Origin: Panax quinquefolius
Taxonomy: Eukaryota > Streptophyta > Magnoliopsida > Apiales > Araliaceae
Assembly (NCBI GenBank): GCA_020205615.1
Contig: CM035160.1
Location: forward strand, 5,248,437-5,312,436
Direction of reading: 5' to 3'
DNA length: 64,000 nucleotides
Below the pieces are notes generated by a model, which searched no databases, was not told where the DNA came from, and saw only the letters and a program-made list of their open reading frames with translations. The translations under genes were made by a program, and so were the position numbers. Below are positions 34,853-46,193 of the stretch, one piece after another. The stretch's first letter is position 1; the number at the start of each line of letters is the position of its first letter.

Positions 34853-35379
34853 GGGGAGTTCAACTGTTCTAGTTAGGTAGGTTTGGCATATTGCTTATGA
34901 TTTACTCCTATCACTTTTACAAGTTACATGTGTTAAAGTAGAACATTAATTATACTGTTGTTCCCATTGCTCATGCTTGACGAATAAAATTAATACTGAA
35001 CCATCACATGTGTATTTTCACTTTTCCCAAAACTGATATTCTTATTTCCAAAATTTTCTAAACTTAATCTGAGATAATGCAGGTGTAGCCTAGGTAGACG
35101 GCAAACTCATCTATGTTCTTGAGTATGGTTCTAGTCTCACCAACTGCAAAATCCAGCAGTGTCTCCCCTTCTTCCAAGTTAGACTGTTTTTCTCTACACC
35201 AAAAGAAAAAAGAACTCAATTTGAAATAAATATGATTATCTGCAATTCTTGCGTCTAGAACAACTATAGTTATCTAACATCCCCTTTTCTTTCCTCCTTA
35301 AATTATAAGCAACCCCTCAGTTAAGAGTTGGTCACCCAAGTTTTCCTAAATTTCCTTGTTTTAATCACTGACTTTTACA

Positions 35380-35387
35380 TATTTATA
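35380..35387 (+). promoter_or_regulatory. Possible TATA box of the plus-strand LTPG gene
   Basis: tatttata about 140 bp before the ATG, followed by a CT-repeat leader (35,477-35,494), a common plant leader feature. Confidence 0.45.
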
Positions 35388-35476
35388 CTCCTAGGCCTGC
35401 CCTTTCCTCCTCATCAACCAGCTTCAAATTCCCATACACTAGAAAATAAGTATTTCCCCATCTTTCAAAAAAGGTT

Positions 35477-35494
35477 TCTCTCTCTCTCTCTCTG
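35477..35494 (+). repeat. (TC)n microsatellite in 5' leader
   Basis: About nine CT dinucleotides within the probable 5' untranslated region of the plus-strand LTPG gene. Confidence 0.85.
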
Positions 35495-35523
35495 TGAATA
35501 TCAAGTACCCTGAAAATTCAGTA

Positions 35524-36720
35524 ATGGCTTCTAAAGGGGTTGAGATGGCTCTAGTCCTAGTCCTAGTGGTGATGTTGTGCGGAAGAGCCATGGCTCAATC
35601 AGGCTGCACGACTGCAATCCTGGGAATGTCCCCATGCCTAAACTATATTTCAGGAAATGTATCAACACCAGCATCTTCTTGTTGCTCACAACTTGGAAAT
35701 GTTGTTCAAACCCAACCACAGTGCCTTTGTTTAGTGCTTAGTGGTGGTAGCGCCGCTCTGGGTTTTACCTTAAATCAAACTCAGGCTCTAACACTCCCCG
35801 GTGCTTGTAACGTGCAGACTCCACCACTTAGCCAATGCAATGGTAAGCTGATTTCTATTTTTGGCTATAATTAACAAATTCTACCTCAAAGAGACTTGCT
35901 ACCTTAAACAATATTGTTGAATGCTTAATTGTATGAGCAGCTGCAAACGGACCGACAACTTCAGCAGCTACTCCAGCAAGTTCACCGGTAGGCTCTCCAG
36001 CTGATTCTTCTGATGAAACGCCTGAAACTCCAAACACGCCATCAGACTCAAATATTCCATCAGGTAGCATCAAAAACTCAAACAATAAGTATACTCGAGG
36101 TTCTATGTTACAGTAAATAATCTAAGTATTTAAAAACTTTGCATATATACAGACATGCTATAGAAATTTTTTGCCTGAAAATATTTCACAACCAAGATTC
36201 TGTATGTTCTTGACACAATAATAAAGACATAAAACAAAAGGCACAAATTTACGATTGTCCATTAGCATTGAAACTAAAGTCAATTTCAAGACCAACCTTG
36301 TCAATAAGACAGCTATAGCTAAATCACTCACTGTTAAGATCATGAATTTTTTTTAAAAGTAAAGTTTAAGAACCCGTGGGAGCTCAGGGCAGCAGTCTTG
36401 AACCTTGCATAATAAGTCATATTTCTTTACATTATGTCCACCTATGCATTCGTTATAAGATTGCTGACCCTTTTATTCAGAGAAAGCTGAGCCCCCATGT
36501 TTTCAAAATTTAATCATTTTTCACCAATCTCCAAAATTATGTTCATATGTATATTATTTAGTATAGTATCGCTAATGCATCACTAACTGCAGGAGGGTCA
36601 AAAACAGTCCCTTCAACAGATGGCACCTCATCTGATGGTAGCAACATCAAAGCGCCCTTTCATCTTGTCCTTTTTGCTCTCTTCATTGCATCATGTGCTT
36701 CAACTGTCGCCAGATTCTGA
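35524..36720 (+). CDS. GPI-anchored lipid-transfer-like protein (LTPG), three exons
   Basis: Exons 35,524-35,842, 35,941-36,063 and 36,593-36,720, GT-AG borders, phase 1 throughout, 189 residues. Order: signal peptide MASKGVEMALVLVLVVMLC...AMAQ, eight-cysteine domain (GC, SPCLN, SCC, QCLC, GAC, QC) with NVS and NQT glycosylation sites, a Ser/Pro/Thr-rich linker in exon 2 (TPASSP, SPADSS, TPETPNTPS), and a C-terminal hydrophobic segment (FHLVLFALFIASCASTVARF) for GPI anchoring. The segment ALTLPGACNVQTPPLSQC is characteristic of plant LTPG proteins. Role: extracellular lipid binding or transfer at the cell surface. The linker-tail exon pattern matches the minus-strand neighbour, so the two are probably old duplicates; the decayed copy at 37,996 is closer to this gene. 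Confidence 0.92.
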
Positions 36721-37136
36721 GCTTTCGACTGCTGAGGACTTGTTATGGTAATGCAATCATTATTTTTCTATTTGTTGAACACTCACTGCTATATACATAT
36801 TGCTTCAGCATTGTAGCGAATATTTTTCTCCCTTATTATGGGAAGAAGTTCTATTGTACCCATTTGTTTCAGTTAATATATGAGTAAGTCAGGGGACTTT
36901 TCAATGTAGCTTCATGTATTATAAATGGAAAGATTTATGGTTTCTATGAAATGAGTGGGAAAAGTAGAATAATCATACAGAATTTGGATATCATACATCC
37001 AGGTGAATGCAACTTGAGGCCAGGATATAATACGCTATATGCAATACTGACAAGTGATAGTCTCAAAGATAATGGTGGTTGTTATATAAACCAAATCTTT
37101 TTCTTCCCAGTAAGTAAAATTGCAGCCATGATTCAG

Positions 37137-37138
<2 letters not shown>

Positions 37139-37194
<56 letters not shown>
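37139..37194. repeat. (TA)n microsatellite
   Basis: About 27 TA dinucleotides downstream of the LTPG gene. Confidence 0.95.
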
Positions 37195-37195
<1 letters not shown>

Positions 37196-37887
37196 TACGC
37201 AGCTACATATAAAACTAGGAAAGCTAACATCTATCAACTAATTAACCTTTTCAAACCATTAAAATTAACAGCAGGTAGGATCTTCCATGACTAAAGGCGA
37301 AATGGACAATGTACCTTCGACATATAATTACTGCAAATATATAGCTTATATTTCCTTTATATGGTCATTTTTTTTTCATTATTTTAAGGTTGATTAACAG
37401 TACGCTGACAGCATTAACAATGAAAATTATCCTACTTCCGTGTTTGTTTATAGACTATATCTTTGACAAAATTACTAGAAGAAAAAGATTGCAATTTACA
37501 TACAATCTGTTTGCTTTTCATGACTTATGAAGGAACATCTACTCTATATAATTGATGCCTGAAAATAGCTAATTCTAGTAAGACTACTTTAGAACAACTA
37601 TAGCTTATGAGATGCAATCTAGTATTTTATGTTCCTACACAGCACAAAACAAAACATAAGCATGGAAACAAATAGTGTTAGCCGCTTTCATCAGTATGAT
37701 TTAAATCATGCTTTAAAGAAATTTCCGATAGACACAACTCAAAGCAGACAGCAAACTAGAAAAAAGAATGCATACACTTCATTAAGTTAATTTATAAAGT
37801 AACAAAAGTTAAGAGTTTACTAAAGCTTGTGTCATTGAAAAGAAAAAGTAGATGACCCAACCTTCCCTTTGCTCATACTTGCATCTT

Positions 37888-37895
37888 TATAAAAG
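37888..37895 (+). promoter_or_regulatory. TATA box of the decayed LTPG copy
   Basis: tataaaag about 108 bp before the ATG at 37,996. Confidence 0.5.
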
Positions 37896-37995
37896 TGCAT
37901 TACCTTCTCTTATAACATAAATTCAAAGCTCATCAATAAGGAATCATCTCATCCATATACCACAAGTATTGCAACTAGTGAACTGAAAAAGCTCA

Positions 37996-38534
37996 ATGGC
38001 AGCGAAAATGACGGAGATGATTCTAACAATGGTCTTTGTGGCAACTGCATTGAAAGGGGATGCGGCTCAATCTATAGTTGCAGCACTGTGATCATTAGCT
38101 TGTCTCCATGTTTGGACTACGTTACAGGAAACTCCATTACCCCGTACGTCTTCTGGATGCTGCACTCAATTTGCTAATGCTGTCCAGTTACAGCCACAGT
38201 GCCTCTGTCAAGTCATTAATGGTGGCAGCTCATCAGTCGGAATTAACATTAACCAGACTCGGGCTTGCTTGCTTGCAATGTCCAGATTCCCCCAATTAGC
38301 CGATGCAATGTTAAGATAATCCTATAAACACTATCCACCGGTAGTTGCACTTTAATTAGGAAATGTAAGTATGCTTCAAGTGACCTTTCTGATGCGTCTT
38401 TGTGTAACCAAACTTAAACAGCTACTTCTCCCATTGATATGCCCTCAAGAACATCAGGTTCTCCTGCAAATGCTTCAGGTACACAATTATTTGTAAATTT
38501 ATTTATTCACACACTAGTATTATGATCAGATTAG

Positions 38535-38580
<46 letters not shown>

Positions 38581-38852
38581 CTTCTTCAGTGTAGTAATAC
38601 TATGAATTCATACTTGCTCTAATTTTTTCTGTGAAGGAAATGGATCAAAGATTTTACCATCAGTCGGAGGAGATTGGTCAAATGGAAGTTGTTATTTTCT
38701 CTAGTCATTTTTTTTTCTCTTGATTACATCAATTTTCACCACCATCTGATCCATCATTCTGTCCTTTTAACTCTTCTGTTAGCTAACCAATTCACATGCA
38801 TATACAGCTGCATCAATCGGAGATGAAATTGATTCCTCTATGGTAGAGTAGA
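37996..38852 (+). pseudogene. Third LTPG copy, frameshifted
   Basis: Begins MAAKMTEMILTMVFVATALKG, a signal peptide, then DAAQS, after which the first frame meets a stop (TGA) within 10 codons. In shifted frames the eight-cysteine domain is clear: SCSTVIISLSPCLDYVTGN, GCCTQFANAVQLQPQCLCQV, INQT, then NVQIPPISRCNVK. At least three indels are needed. Possible downstream exons keep splice sites: 38,421-38,478 (Ser/Pro-rich, cag before and GT after), about 38,637-38,690, and 38,808-38,852 ending in TAG. No hydrophobic GPI tail was found. It has the same exon layout as the intact plus-strand gene, from which it probably arose by tandem duplication. Confidence 0.82.
38537..38579. repeat. (AT)n microsatellite
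   Basis: About 21 dinucleotide units inside an intron position of the LTPG pseudogene. Confidence 0.95.
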
Positions 38853-38892
38853 GGCAGAACACGTACAAACAAAACAAAGGAGAAAGTTGAAA

Positions 38893-38916
38893 TGTTGTTG
38901 TTGTTGTTGTTGTTGA
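38893..38916. repeat. (TTG)n microsatellite
   Basis: Eight trinucleotide copies just 3' of the LTPG pseudogene. Confidence 0.9.
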
Positions 38917-39182
38917 TAGGAAAATTGAGCAAGCTACATAATTGTAGAATCATCCTTCATTAAACACTACTAGTATAAAATACACACTCAACAAAATGAA
39001 ATGAAATAGTAGATGTAATTGTCTACACCCCAAAATCAAATGTTCTAGAAAGAAAGGAGGATAGTCTCATTTTCTATATATTTTTCTCTGTAAATCTTAC
39101 CATGAACATGGTCATAATTTTTTTTTTAAAATGGGAACAAGGACATAAGAAGTCGGTGTCAGCGACTTTGTTCAAATTAAAT

Positions 39183-39207
39183 TATATATATATATATATA
39201 TATATAA
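39183..39207. repeat. (TA)n microsatellite
   Basis: About 12 TA units in AT-rich intergenic DNA. Confidence 0.9.
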
Positions 39208-39539
39208 TATTATATTAAATGAACTCATTGAAATTTTGTAATAATGAAAAACGATATACATTTAAAAAAAAAATTATCCTCATATATATAGTAATATAAT
39301 TATATTTAAAAGAAATAAATAGGGTGGATTAGATTGGATTCAAAATTGTCACGTCAAAATTCGAATCGTAAAGTTTGTCCAAACTCTAAACGTGAAATAT
39401 AAAATAAAACACGTGAAATACGTATAGAATTATTGCAAACAAAACATTATTATAATGTAGTAACATATTTTCTTTAGGTCGTAAAATGTAAACATCCAAA
39501 CCCAGAGGCACAGGCCAGCTTTTACGTTTTGTATTTGTA

Positions 39540-42500
39540 TATGCCAATTTGCTGTGTGTAAAAGAAAAGAAGAAGGAAAGGCCTCTCGGCTCTCGAGCAT
39601 ATCTTCTTCGCAGCCATCTAACGCTACTTTTGGTTTTCGGCCTACCCTTTTGAGTTTCTCTCTCCTCCTCCTCACGGAAAATTGAACAACTTTGGTTGAA
39701 AATCTTGGTTTCTTCACCCCTCTTGGGTTCCCTGGTGATTTTCTCTCACTATCTTCCTAGGTTGGACTTTTGACCAAAATAAATTCAGTATCAGTTAAAT
39801 TTTGATTTAATTTTTGAATCGCTTGAAACCCAATGTCCAATGGCTTAGATTGAAAGTGGGTTTACACCAAAACTCTACAATTGAATATGTCATCTATGTT
39901 GCATAGCTTCTGTCTTTGATGGAATGTTGAGCTAAATATTAATTGGGTTTTCTTGACATGGATTTCTCTGGGTTATGCATGATTGATTGATGTTTTTGTG
40001 ATAATATGTTTGGTGGTGGTTGTTGTAGATTGTATAATTTTATGTGGCAACCAATATTAGTTGTTGTTTTTAATTCATAACTCCTTGGAAAATGCACTTT
40101 GATTTTACTCTAATATTGTGGGTTTTGATGAAAATTGCTCTTTGGAAGCATAATTTGTGCACCAACTGCGGAGATGGGTCTGATGGCTTGTACTCTATAT
40201 TGAAAGTTGTATCTTTTTGTTTGTTTGTTCGCAGAGTGATTTTATATTTTTTTACTTTTTTTTCGTAGTAGTCCAAGTTTTCCTTGCAATGTCCCAAGAC
40301 AATTGAATTTGAAATCAAGGCACTATATATCACAATCCCTGTTATATAATATTTTCCTTAAAAATATTAACTTCCTAACGGGGCCTTTAATCAGACTATC
40401 AGAGGACAGAGGGAGTAATTTCCCTTTTTTCAATCTCTTTCGATATCAGATGCTTGTTTGATAAGTGTCTTGTGTTGGATCGCTGTTACCCAACCAACCA
40501 TACCTGCGGATATTTTAAAGAGAATTTATATTGTGTTAATGTGTGTTTCAAGGTTTAGGGCTAAAGATTTTGATATATGGTTTACATTTTATACAAGTTC
40601 ATCTCTTGATATGGCTAGAGTTCAAAAGTTTTCTTATGTGAATATGTATTTGATTGTTGGACTTTGTTGAGCTCATCAACCTGCCTTTTGTTACTCCCCA
40701 AGAAATATAATATGATAATTTAGGGTACCCTACTGTGAGGCAGCTGGATACTGATTATAGCATACCCTCCTTTCAGTTTAAGAAGTTTCTCCTTTTTTCA
40801 ATAAGGATACTCAATTAGCTATCTTGTCTTTTTTGTGCTCTCAGTCATACTTGTTAAAGTTAAGGACACCGTCTTACTGACCTGTTGAATTATTTCTGCC
40901 AATGAGGACGCTTAACACCTACAGAAAAACAAAAAAGGATGCTTATGCTCTACTTAAAAGGGGGATTATCCCAAATCAAGTTTCATATATGTACTTGTTT
41001 GCACTGAATTTTTCTTGTATTAGCTTTATCCTTGTTTTTCAAATAGTTTCTCGTATCTTGAAAATAATTGAAATAGGGAAGCAATAGTATACTTGGATAC
41101 TGTGATCTGTTACAACCTGCTAATTCATTGATGATGTTATTTGGCTGGTTGATGTTTCTTGTAGTTTAGATTGTGTGTTGGAAATTCCATGTATGTTTGA
41201 TGAATGATGATTCATAAATAAGTTCGTGTGAAAGTTAATATCATTGCGAGTGTTGGATACCCTACTCAAACTAATTTGGTTGCAGTACAGGGTTCTGGTT
41301 GTGTTGTCCATATAGCTATAGAGGTTTTAAATATTAAAACTTCCCAGCAACACCCTCCGTTCTTCCCTGGAAAAATTATAAAACAATTCTCTCTCAGCCC
41401 AAAAGAAGATTCCTGATGTGCATATTATAAACTATAAGATACATCTATGATGTTGAGGATATAAAATACTCATCGGGGAAAATCAGGATTCATAGTTATT
41501 TTTGGCTAAACTCATCTTTTAGACTTTACTTGGATCTCAACCTCTGAAGTTTTTTTGGTTCTTCTTGAGGTTAGAAGGAAGTCTGCTATAGTTCTTGGAA
41601 GCCTATCCAACAGGAAATCATACCTGAAATAAAGTTATAAGCTAGAGAGTTTTCATTTTTGGATATGATAACTTCTTTTCTCCTGAAGCATTTTGTTACA
41701 AAAATATATTCTTTCTGGCTCACTCGTCCCTCCCAATAACTCTATTACATGTCACGTTCTAAGAATTATTCGCTCACCACGACACCACCATTTGTAAAGC
41801 CGCCATATTGTTCAGATCATAAAGATTTACAAATAGAGATTTTTTCATCACTGCAGAGTTTTAGAATTTGTGGGTGGAGAATAAGTATGTTCAATAAGCA
41901 GATAAACTTAAACTCAGTGTGTCCAATGTCTATAGAGAGAGAATATATTTGAGTGATCAAGGCCAAGGGGCTCTTTTAGAAGCTAATTCACTTTATTTCC
42001 CTTGGTCATGTGTCATAATCACAGCCTTGTGGAGGAAAATTGTGTGTGATTTCCGTTCTTTTTAATTTTTTCTTTTATGCAAGGTAAGGTCTTAGTTCTC
42101 TTAGAGCATCCAATTAATCCTCGGTCAGATGACCCACCCCACAAGAACCATACACCAGGTAATTCTTGACATGTATATGTAAGTGGCTCTTGGAGTTGGT
42201 ACAACTTGATCATGTGACCAACCTTTAGTGAAGCTCATGGCATTGAGCCAACCTCTTGAGATAAGATTGTTGGTGATTTCAAATAAGTGATCATGGGTCT
42301 TCAATTTCGTCTAGAGGGGATTACTGTGCCCTAAATTGTCTTGTTAAGAGTTCTCAGAAAATTGTTTTTAGCTTTTTATTTACTTTTTGAGTGCTTTATC
42401 CCCTGATCCCGTTATGTGGTTTCCCCTTTTGTTTAGTTGCTGATAAATAGTTCTCTGGTTCCTGTCCAAGTGACTTATTGAAATGAACTTTCTTGTACAA

Positions 42501-42929
42501 CCTTCTTGGCTTCTTGTCCTTCTTTTGTATCTCCTTTTCAAATTTTATATAAAGTTCTGTATATTTAATTGTATGCTTTTATCAGCTCTCAGTTTCAAAA
42601 ATTTAATTCATTCCACAACCTTAAGGAGTTGTCTTCGACTCCATGTATTATAAAATGAGCTTACAAGAAAATCAATTGCTATCTTCTTTTGTTTAATTCA
42701 ACCAATGCAAGGTATTATTGAATGTGGGAAGCCAAGCCAATGGTCCCTTTGGATTTTCTCTACATATCTCAACAGTTGTACATGGTAGATTTCATTTTGT
42801 ACATGGTCTCAGAGTGTACCTTTATATCATTTTTGGATTTGAAATTCATGGGTAATGTTTTTCTCAATTTCCAGACACTGATCGTCTTAATTATCTGTTT
42901 GATTACTTCAATATTATTTTCTTTTACAG
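39540..42929 (+). other. Probable promoter, 5' leader exon and long leader intron of the F-box/kelch gene
   Basis: Pyrimidine-rich, leader-like sequence at about 39,570-39,770 (ctctcggctctcg, ttctctctcctcctcctcac) is followed by 3 kb without coding capacity. A strong acceptor, tatttt cttttacag, ends at 42,929. A 5'-leader intron is the simplest reading; the donor cannot be placed with confidence. No other gene recognised in the stretch. Confidence 0.5.
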
Positions 42930-42940
42930 TTTTTCGGAGA

Positions 42941-42985
42941 ATGGCTGTAACAAGAAGTTTCAATTACTATTCAACAATGTACTAA
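42941..42985 (+). other. Upstream ORF 1 (14 codons) before the F-box/kelch gene
   Basis: ATG GCT GTA ... ATG TAC TAA, in the leader exon between the acceptor and the main ATG. It ends 24 bases before the main start. It might lower translation of the main frame. Confidence 0.55.
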
Positions 42986-42992
42986 CAAAAGG

Positions 42993-43001
42993 ATGCAATA
43001 G
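42993..43001 (+). other. Upstream ORF 2 (minimal, ATG-CAA-TAG)
   Basis: A two-codon frame ending 8 bases before the main ATG. Such minimal frames can hold ribosomes in plant leaders. Confidence 0.5.
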
Positions 43002-43009
43002 TGATCATT

Positions 43010-44047
43010 ATGTCTGGACTGATTGAAGGTCTCCCTGATGCTGTTGCTCTCACATGCCTTGCACGTGTTCCCTTCTACCTTCATCCTAAATTGGAACTTG
43101 TTTCTCATTCTTGGCGAGCTGCTGTTCACAGCGTTGAACTATTCAAAGCTCGGCAAGAGGCCAACTCCATGGAGGATTTTTTATGTGTGTGCGCCTATGA
43201 TCCTGAGAACATATGGCAGCTTTATGATCCCCTGCGAGACCTTTGGATAACCCTCCCCGTTCTTCCTTCACAAGTTAGGCATCTTGCCTACTTCGGTGCT
43301 GTCTCCACTGCAGGAAAGCTGTTCGTTCTAGGTGGTGGCAGTGATGCTGTTGATCCATTAACCGGTGACCAAGATGGAAGTTTCGCAACCAATGAGGTCT
43401 GGTCGTATGATCCTGTCACCAGACGGTGGGCCCTTTGTGCATCCATGATCATGCCTCGTGCCATGTTTGCATGCTGTGTACTGGATGGAAAGATAGTTGT
43501 AGCTGGCGGTTTCACTAGCTGTAGGAAATCAATATCTCAAGCAGAAATTTACAATCCTGAAAAGGATGTTTGGGTTCCCATACCTGACCTCCAGCAGACT
43601 CACAATACTCCCTGCTCGGGAGTAGTAATAGGGGGAAAGATGCATGTCTTTCACAAGGGGTTGCCAACTGTGCAGATCTTGGATAATGTTAGACAGGGTT
43701 GGACAGTTTATGAGTATTTAGGGCTCCAGGGTCCTATGGCGGTGGTTCAAGGTTCAGTCTATGTAATGAGTCATGGCCTCATTTACAAGCAGGAGAAAGA
43801 AGCGAAGAAGATGGTAGTGTCGGCATCTGAGTTTCGTAGGAGAATTGGGTTTGCGATGACAGGTTTAGGAGATGATATATATGTCATTGGCGGAGTAATT
43901 GGGCCGGAGCAATGGAACTGTGACATCAAGATGGTGTCTGATGTTGATGTTCTGACGCTTGGTTGTGAGAGATCGGTTTGGCATCAAGTTACTCCTATGA
44001 CTACATGCCGGGGAACTATATTCGGTTGTACACACATGAGAATGTAG
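43010..44047 (+). CDS. SKIP30: F-box/kelch-repeat protein, SKIP30-like
   Basis: A 345-residue single coding exon. Start is ATG at 43,010 (MSGLIEGLPDAVALTCLARV); the open frame extends upstream only through a GTG. An F-box at about residues 5-45 (LPDAVALTCLARVP, KLELVSHSWRAAV) should bind SKP1. Kelch repeats follow, with the signature Gly-Gly pairs in LFVLGGGSDAV, IVVAGGFTSC and IYVIGGVIGPE and the Trp of WSYDPVTRRWA, YNPEKDVWVP and CERSVWHQV; they would form the substrate-binding propeller. It closely resembles the Arabidopsis SKP1-interacting partner SKIP30 over its full length, as I recall it. Role: substrate receptor of an SCF ubiquitin ligase; the target is unknown. The leader contains two small upstream ORFs. 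The frame is intact, with no sign of decay. Confidence 0.93.
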   Translation: MSGLIEGLPDAVALTCLARVPFYLHPKLELVSHSWRAAVHSVELFKARQEANSMEDFLCVCAYDPENIWQLYDPLRDLWITLPVLPSQVRHLAYFGAVSTAGKLFVLGGGSDAVDPLTGDQDGSFATNEVWSYDPVTRRWALCASMIMPRAMFACCVLDGKIVVAGGFTSCRKSISQAEIYNPEKDVWVPIPDLQQTHNTPCSGVVIGGKMHVFHKGLPTVQILDNVRQGWTVYEYLGLQGPMAVVQGSVYVMSHGLIYKQEKEAKKMVVSASEFRRRIGFAMTGLGDDIYVIGGVIGPEQWNCDIKMVSDVDVLTLGCERSVWHQVTPMTTCRGTIFGCTHMRM

Positions 44048-45654
44048 AATTGTATGTGTTTGGTTGTGGGTGATGGGAGTTCTGTTTCCTTTGTTTAAGT
44101 ATGTTGTTTTTTAGGGTTGACTTCCTGGAATGGGGGAGGAATGAATGTGCTTTTTGCAGTTTCCCATGTAGTTTTATGTAAAAGAATTTCACCTTTGAAG
44201 CTGAAGATATCAACGAATGGCACACAAAATATAATCTACTTAATTCTTGCTTTCTTATTTTTTTGGAACAGGTCTTCTTCCTTCAAAATATAAATATCGG
44301 TTTCACTCTATTATAATTAATTTTTGGTATGTCACCATCTTCTTTTAGCATCGGGGGTCCATAAATTTGATTTTGGTCCACCAACAAAACATGATTATGG
44401 CCCTAACCTTACATTGCTTTCGTTAGTCAACAAGAATGGTTCGGTTCGGTTCATCTAGTGGGGATCTCCATACTTTTGGTTGGCACATTAATAAAGTGAA
44501 GTGAGGAGATCATCCTATAAATTTTTCTGGTAAGAATAAATGGTTAATTGTAAAAATAACATGGTTATTTGATGGACTCTAGCAATCCTAATTCCCAGTT
44601 GGATGATGCCACCATGGTATCTAATGACTAGTGGTAAAACCATGCATTGCCACCAAGTTATCCACTTTAGATGATGACTTTAAGTGAAAGTAGATGATGG
44701 AGCCTAAGAAAATGGGATGTTGATTTTTTTGATTAAAAGGTGTATTGATATCCTCAGCAAGTACTATAGTCAAGTCTCATACTTAAGTCCGTAAAATGAG
44801 TAAACAGTTCGGTTCGATCTGTATTTATTGGATTCGAGCTCGATTCGAAATATAAATGATTTAAATATGACTAAATTTTAAAGTTTGATAAATTACTCGA
44901 ACCTCCTCGAATTGTAATTTTTATTGATCTTTTGGATCATATTCGTTCGAAAAGTTAAACTGTTTCTACCGATTTGAGATCGTCTTTCATTCGAATAAAT
45001 TAAATAAATTTTTTTAATCAAACCTTATTTTATACTGAATAAATTTTATAAACTAAATCTAAGCAACTCAATACTCGACTCGATTAGATTCATTTATACC
45101 CTTAACTATAATAGTTGTTGAATTGATGATATCTGGAACATGGATGGATGGGGAATGGAGAAAAGTTTTGTAGGAATAATGATGCCATGTTACACATAAT
45201 TAACTTCATTTTATAAAACCTCTCAACTCAATTTCATAATAACGGTGATCGTAAAATCAAACTTTTCCAATTTTTATTAAGATTATGCTCGAGGCAAACC
45301 TTTTTCTTTTTCTTTTTCTTTTTCTTTTTCTTTTTAATCATCACCCCTCTTAACTTTAACTTACTTTAGGCACACAGTAGTAGTATACAATTTGATTATT
45401 CACACCGGTCGTACTCGTACAGTCGTACATACATATATCCCAATCAATTCTTGGGTCCCTCCATAATCCCAAAATAATCAAACCCCTCTCCGTAAACTAC
45501 CCTTTTACTTCAATTTTTGGTTTTGCTAATTCAATTCAACAAGGAATTAATCATTTTGATTTCTTTTGGGATTATCCTTTTCTTCCAGCAGTCATTATTA
45601 TGTAAACTATGGCCCCAAGGGTCTTCTTAAGAGTTGTGCATATAGGTAGCTATC
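44048..45654. other. 3' flank of the kelch gene and intergenic DNA
   Basis: After a probable 3' untranslated region (to about 44,230) no gene is recognised. At 44,800-45,070 there are repeated ttcgagctcgattcg-type words common in plant transposon remnants, but I could not define an element. A CTTTTT repeat sits at 45,299-45,336. Confidence 0.5.
45299..45336. repeat. (CTTTTT)n microsatellite
   Basis: Six hexamer copies. Confidence 0.9.
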
Positions 45655-45778
45655 CTATCACATAAAAATATATTCATATAATATTTACAAACATATTGTG
45701 AACCCCGCCAGATATATAGAGCTCACAATATATATATATGTGTATATAAATATTATGTGATCATTTTTTCTGTGATAG
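45655..45778. repeat. Foldback (MITE-like) sequence
   Basis: CTATCACA at the left and TGTGATAG at the right are exact inverted termini. The inner arms (atcacataaaaatatattc... and ...tataaatattatgtgat) also pair imperfectly around a centre near 45,717. It is AT-rich, 124 bp, with no coding. No clear target duplication. It lies between two copies of a ~50-bp direct repeat. Confidence 0.5.
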
Positions 45779-45852
45779 TAGCATTATTTTATTTAAAATT
45801 ATGTAAATTATGGGTCCAATGGTCTTCTTGAGAGTTGTGCATATAACTAGCT

Positions 45853-46193
45853 TGTGACGTCCCCAAAATTAGGTATACATCACCCATCTTGGGTAGTCGG
45901 ATATCGTAGTGTAATTTAAATCTGTTTACTAATATAACTATCGTGCAGACAATATGACGTAAATCGCGAGTTTGAATACAAATATTGTTACTATAGATAT
46001 TATACAAACTCAAAAGGAGTCCTCATTACAATTATTATCACACTATTTCACGAATAGTGAGGACTACTAATCTTATCCTTTGACCATTATTCTCTGCTTC
46101 CCGACTCGTCTCAAATTATATTCTCATTTCAAGAGAATAGTGAAAGAAAGAAAATGAAATTTCAACTAGTTCAAGAAGAAATATTATGACTAA
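45853..46193 (-). repeat. LTR fragment G, interrupted by element D
   Basis: Starts TGTGACGTCCCC and follows the same course as the other gypsy LTRs (aggtatacatcacccatcttg, gtgaggactactaat, ctagttcaagaagaaatattatgactaa), then stops where D begins. The rest must lie beyond D and outside the window. Confidence 0.8.

Noticed and set aside
36951..37139. Frame of 62 codons downstream of the plus-strand LTPG gene
   Set aside because: No start context, no domain recognised, ends in a TA microsatellite; most likely chance.
39430..39717. Minus-strand 95-codon frame
   Set aside because: Lies in the promoter and leader region of the F-box gene, low-complexity Arg/Lys-rich translation of pyrimidine-rich DNA.
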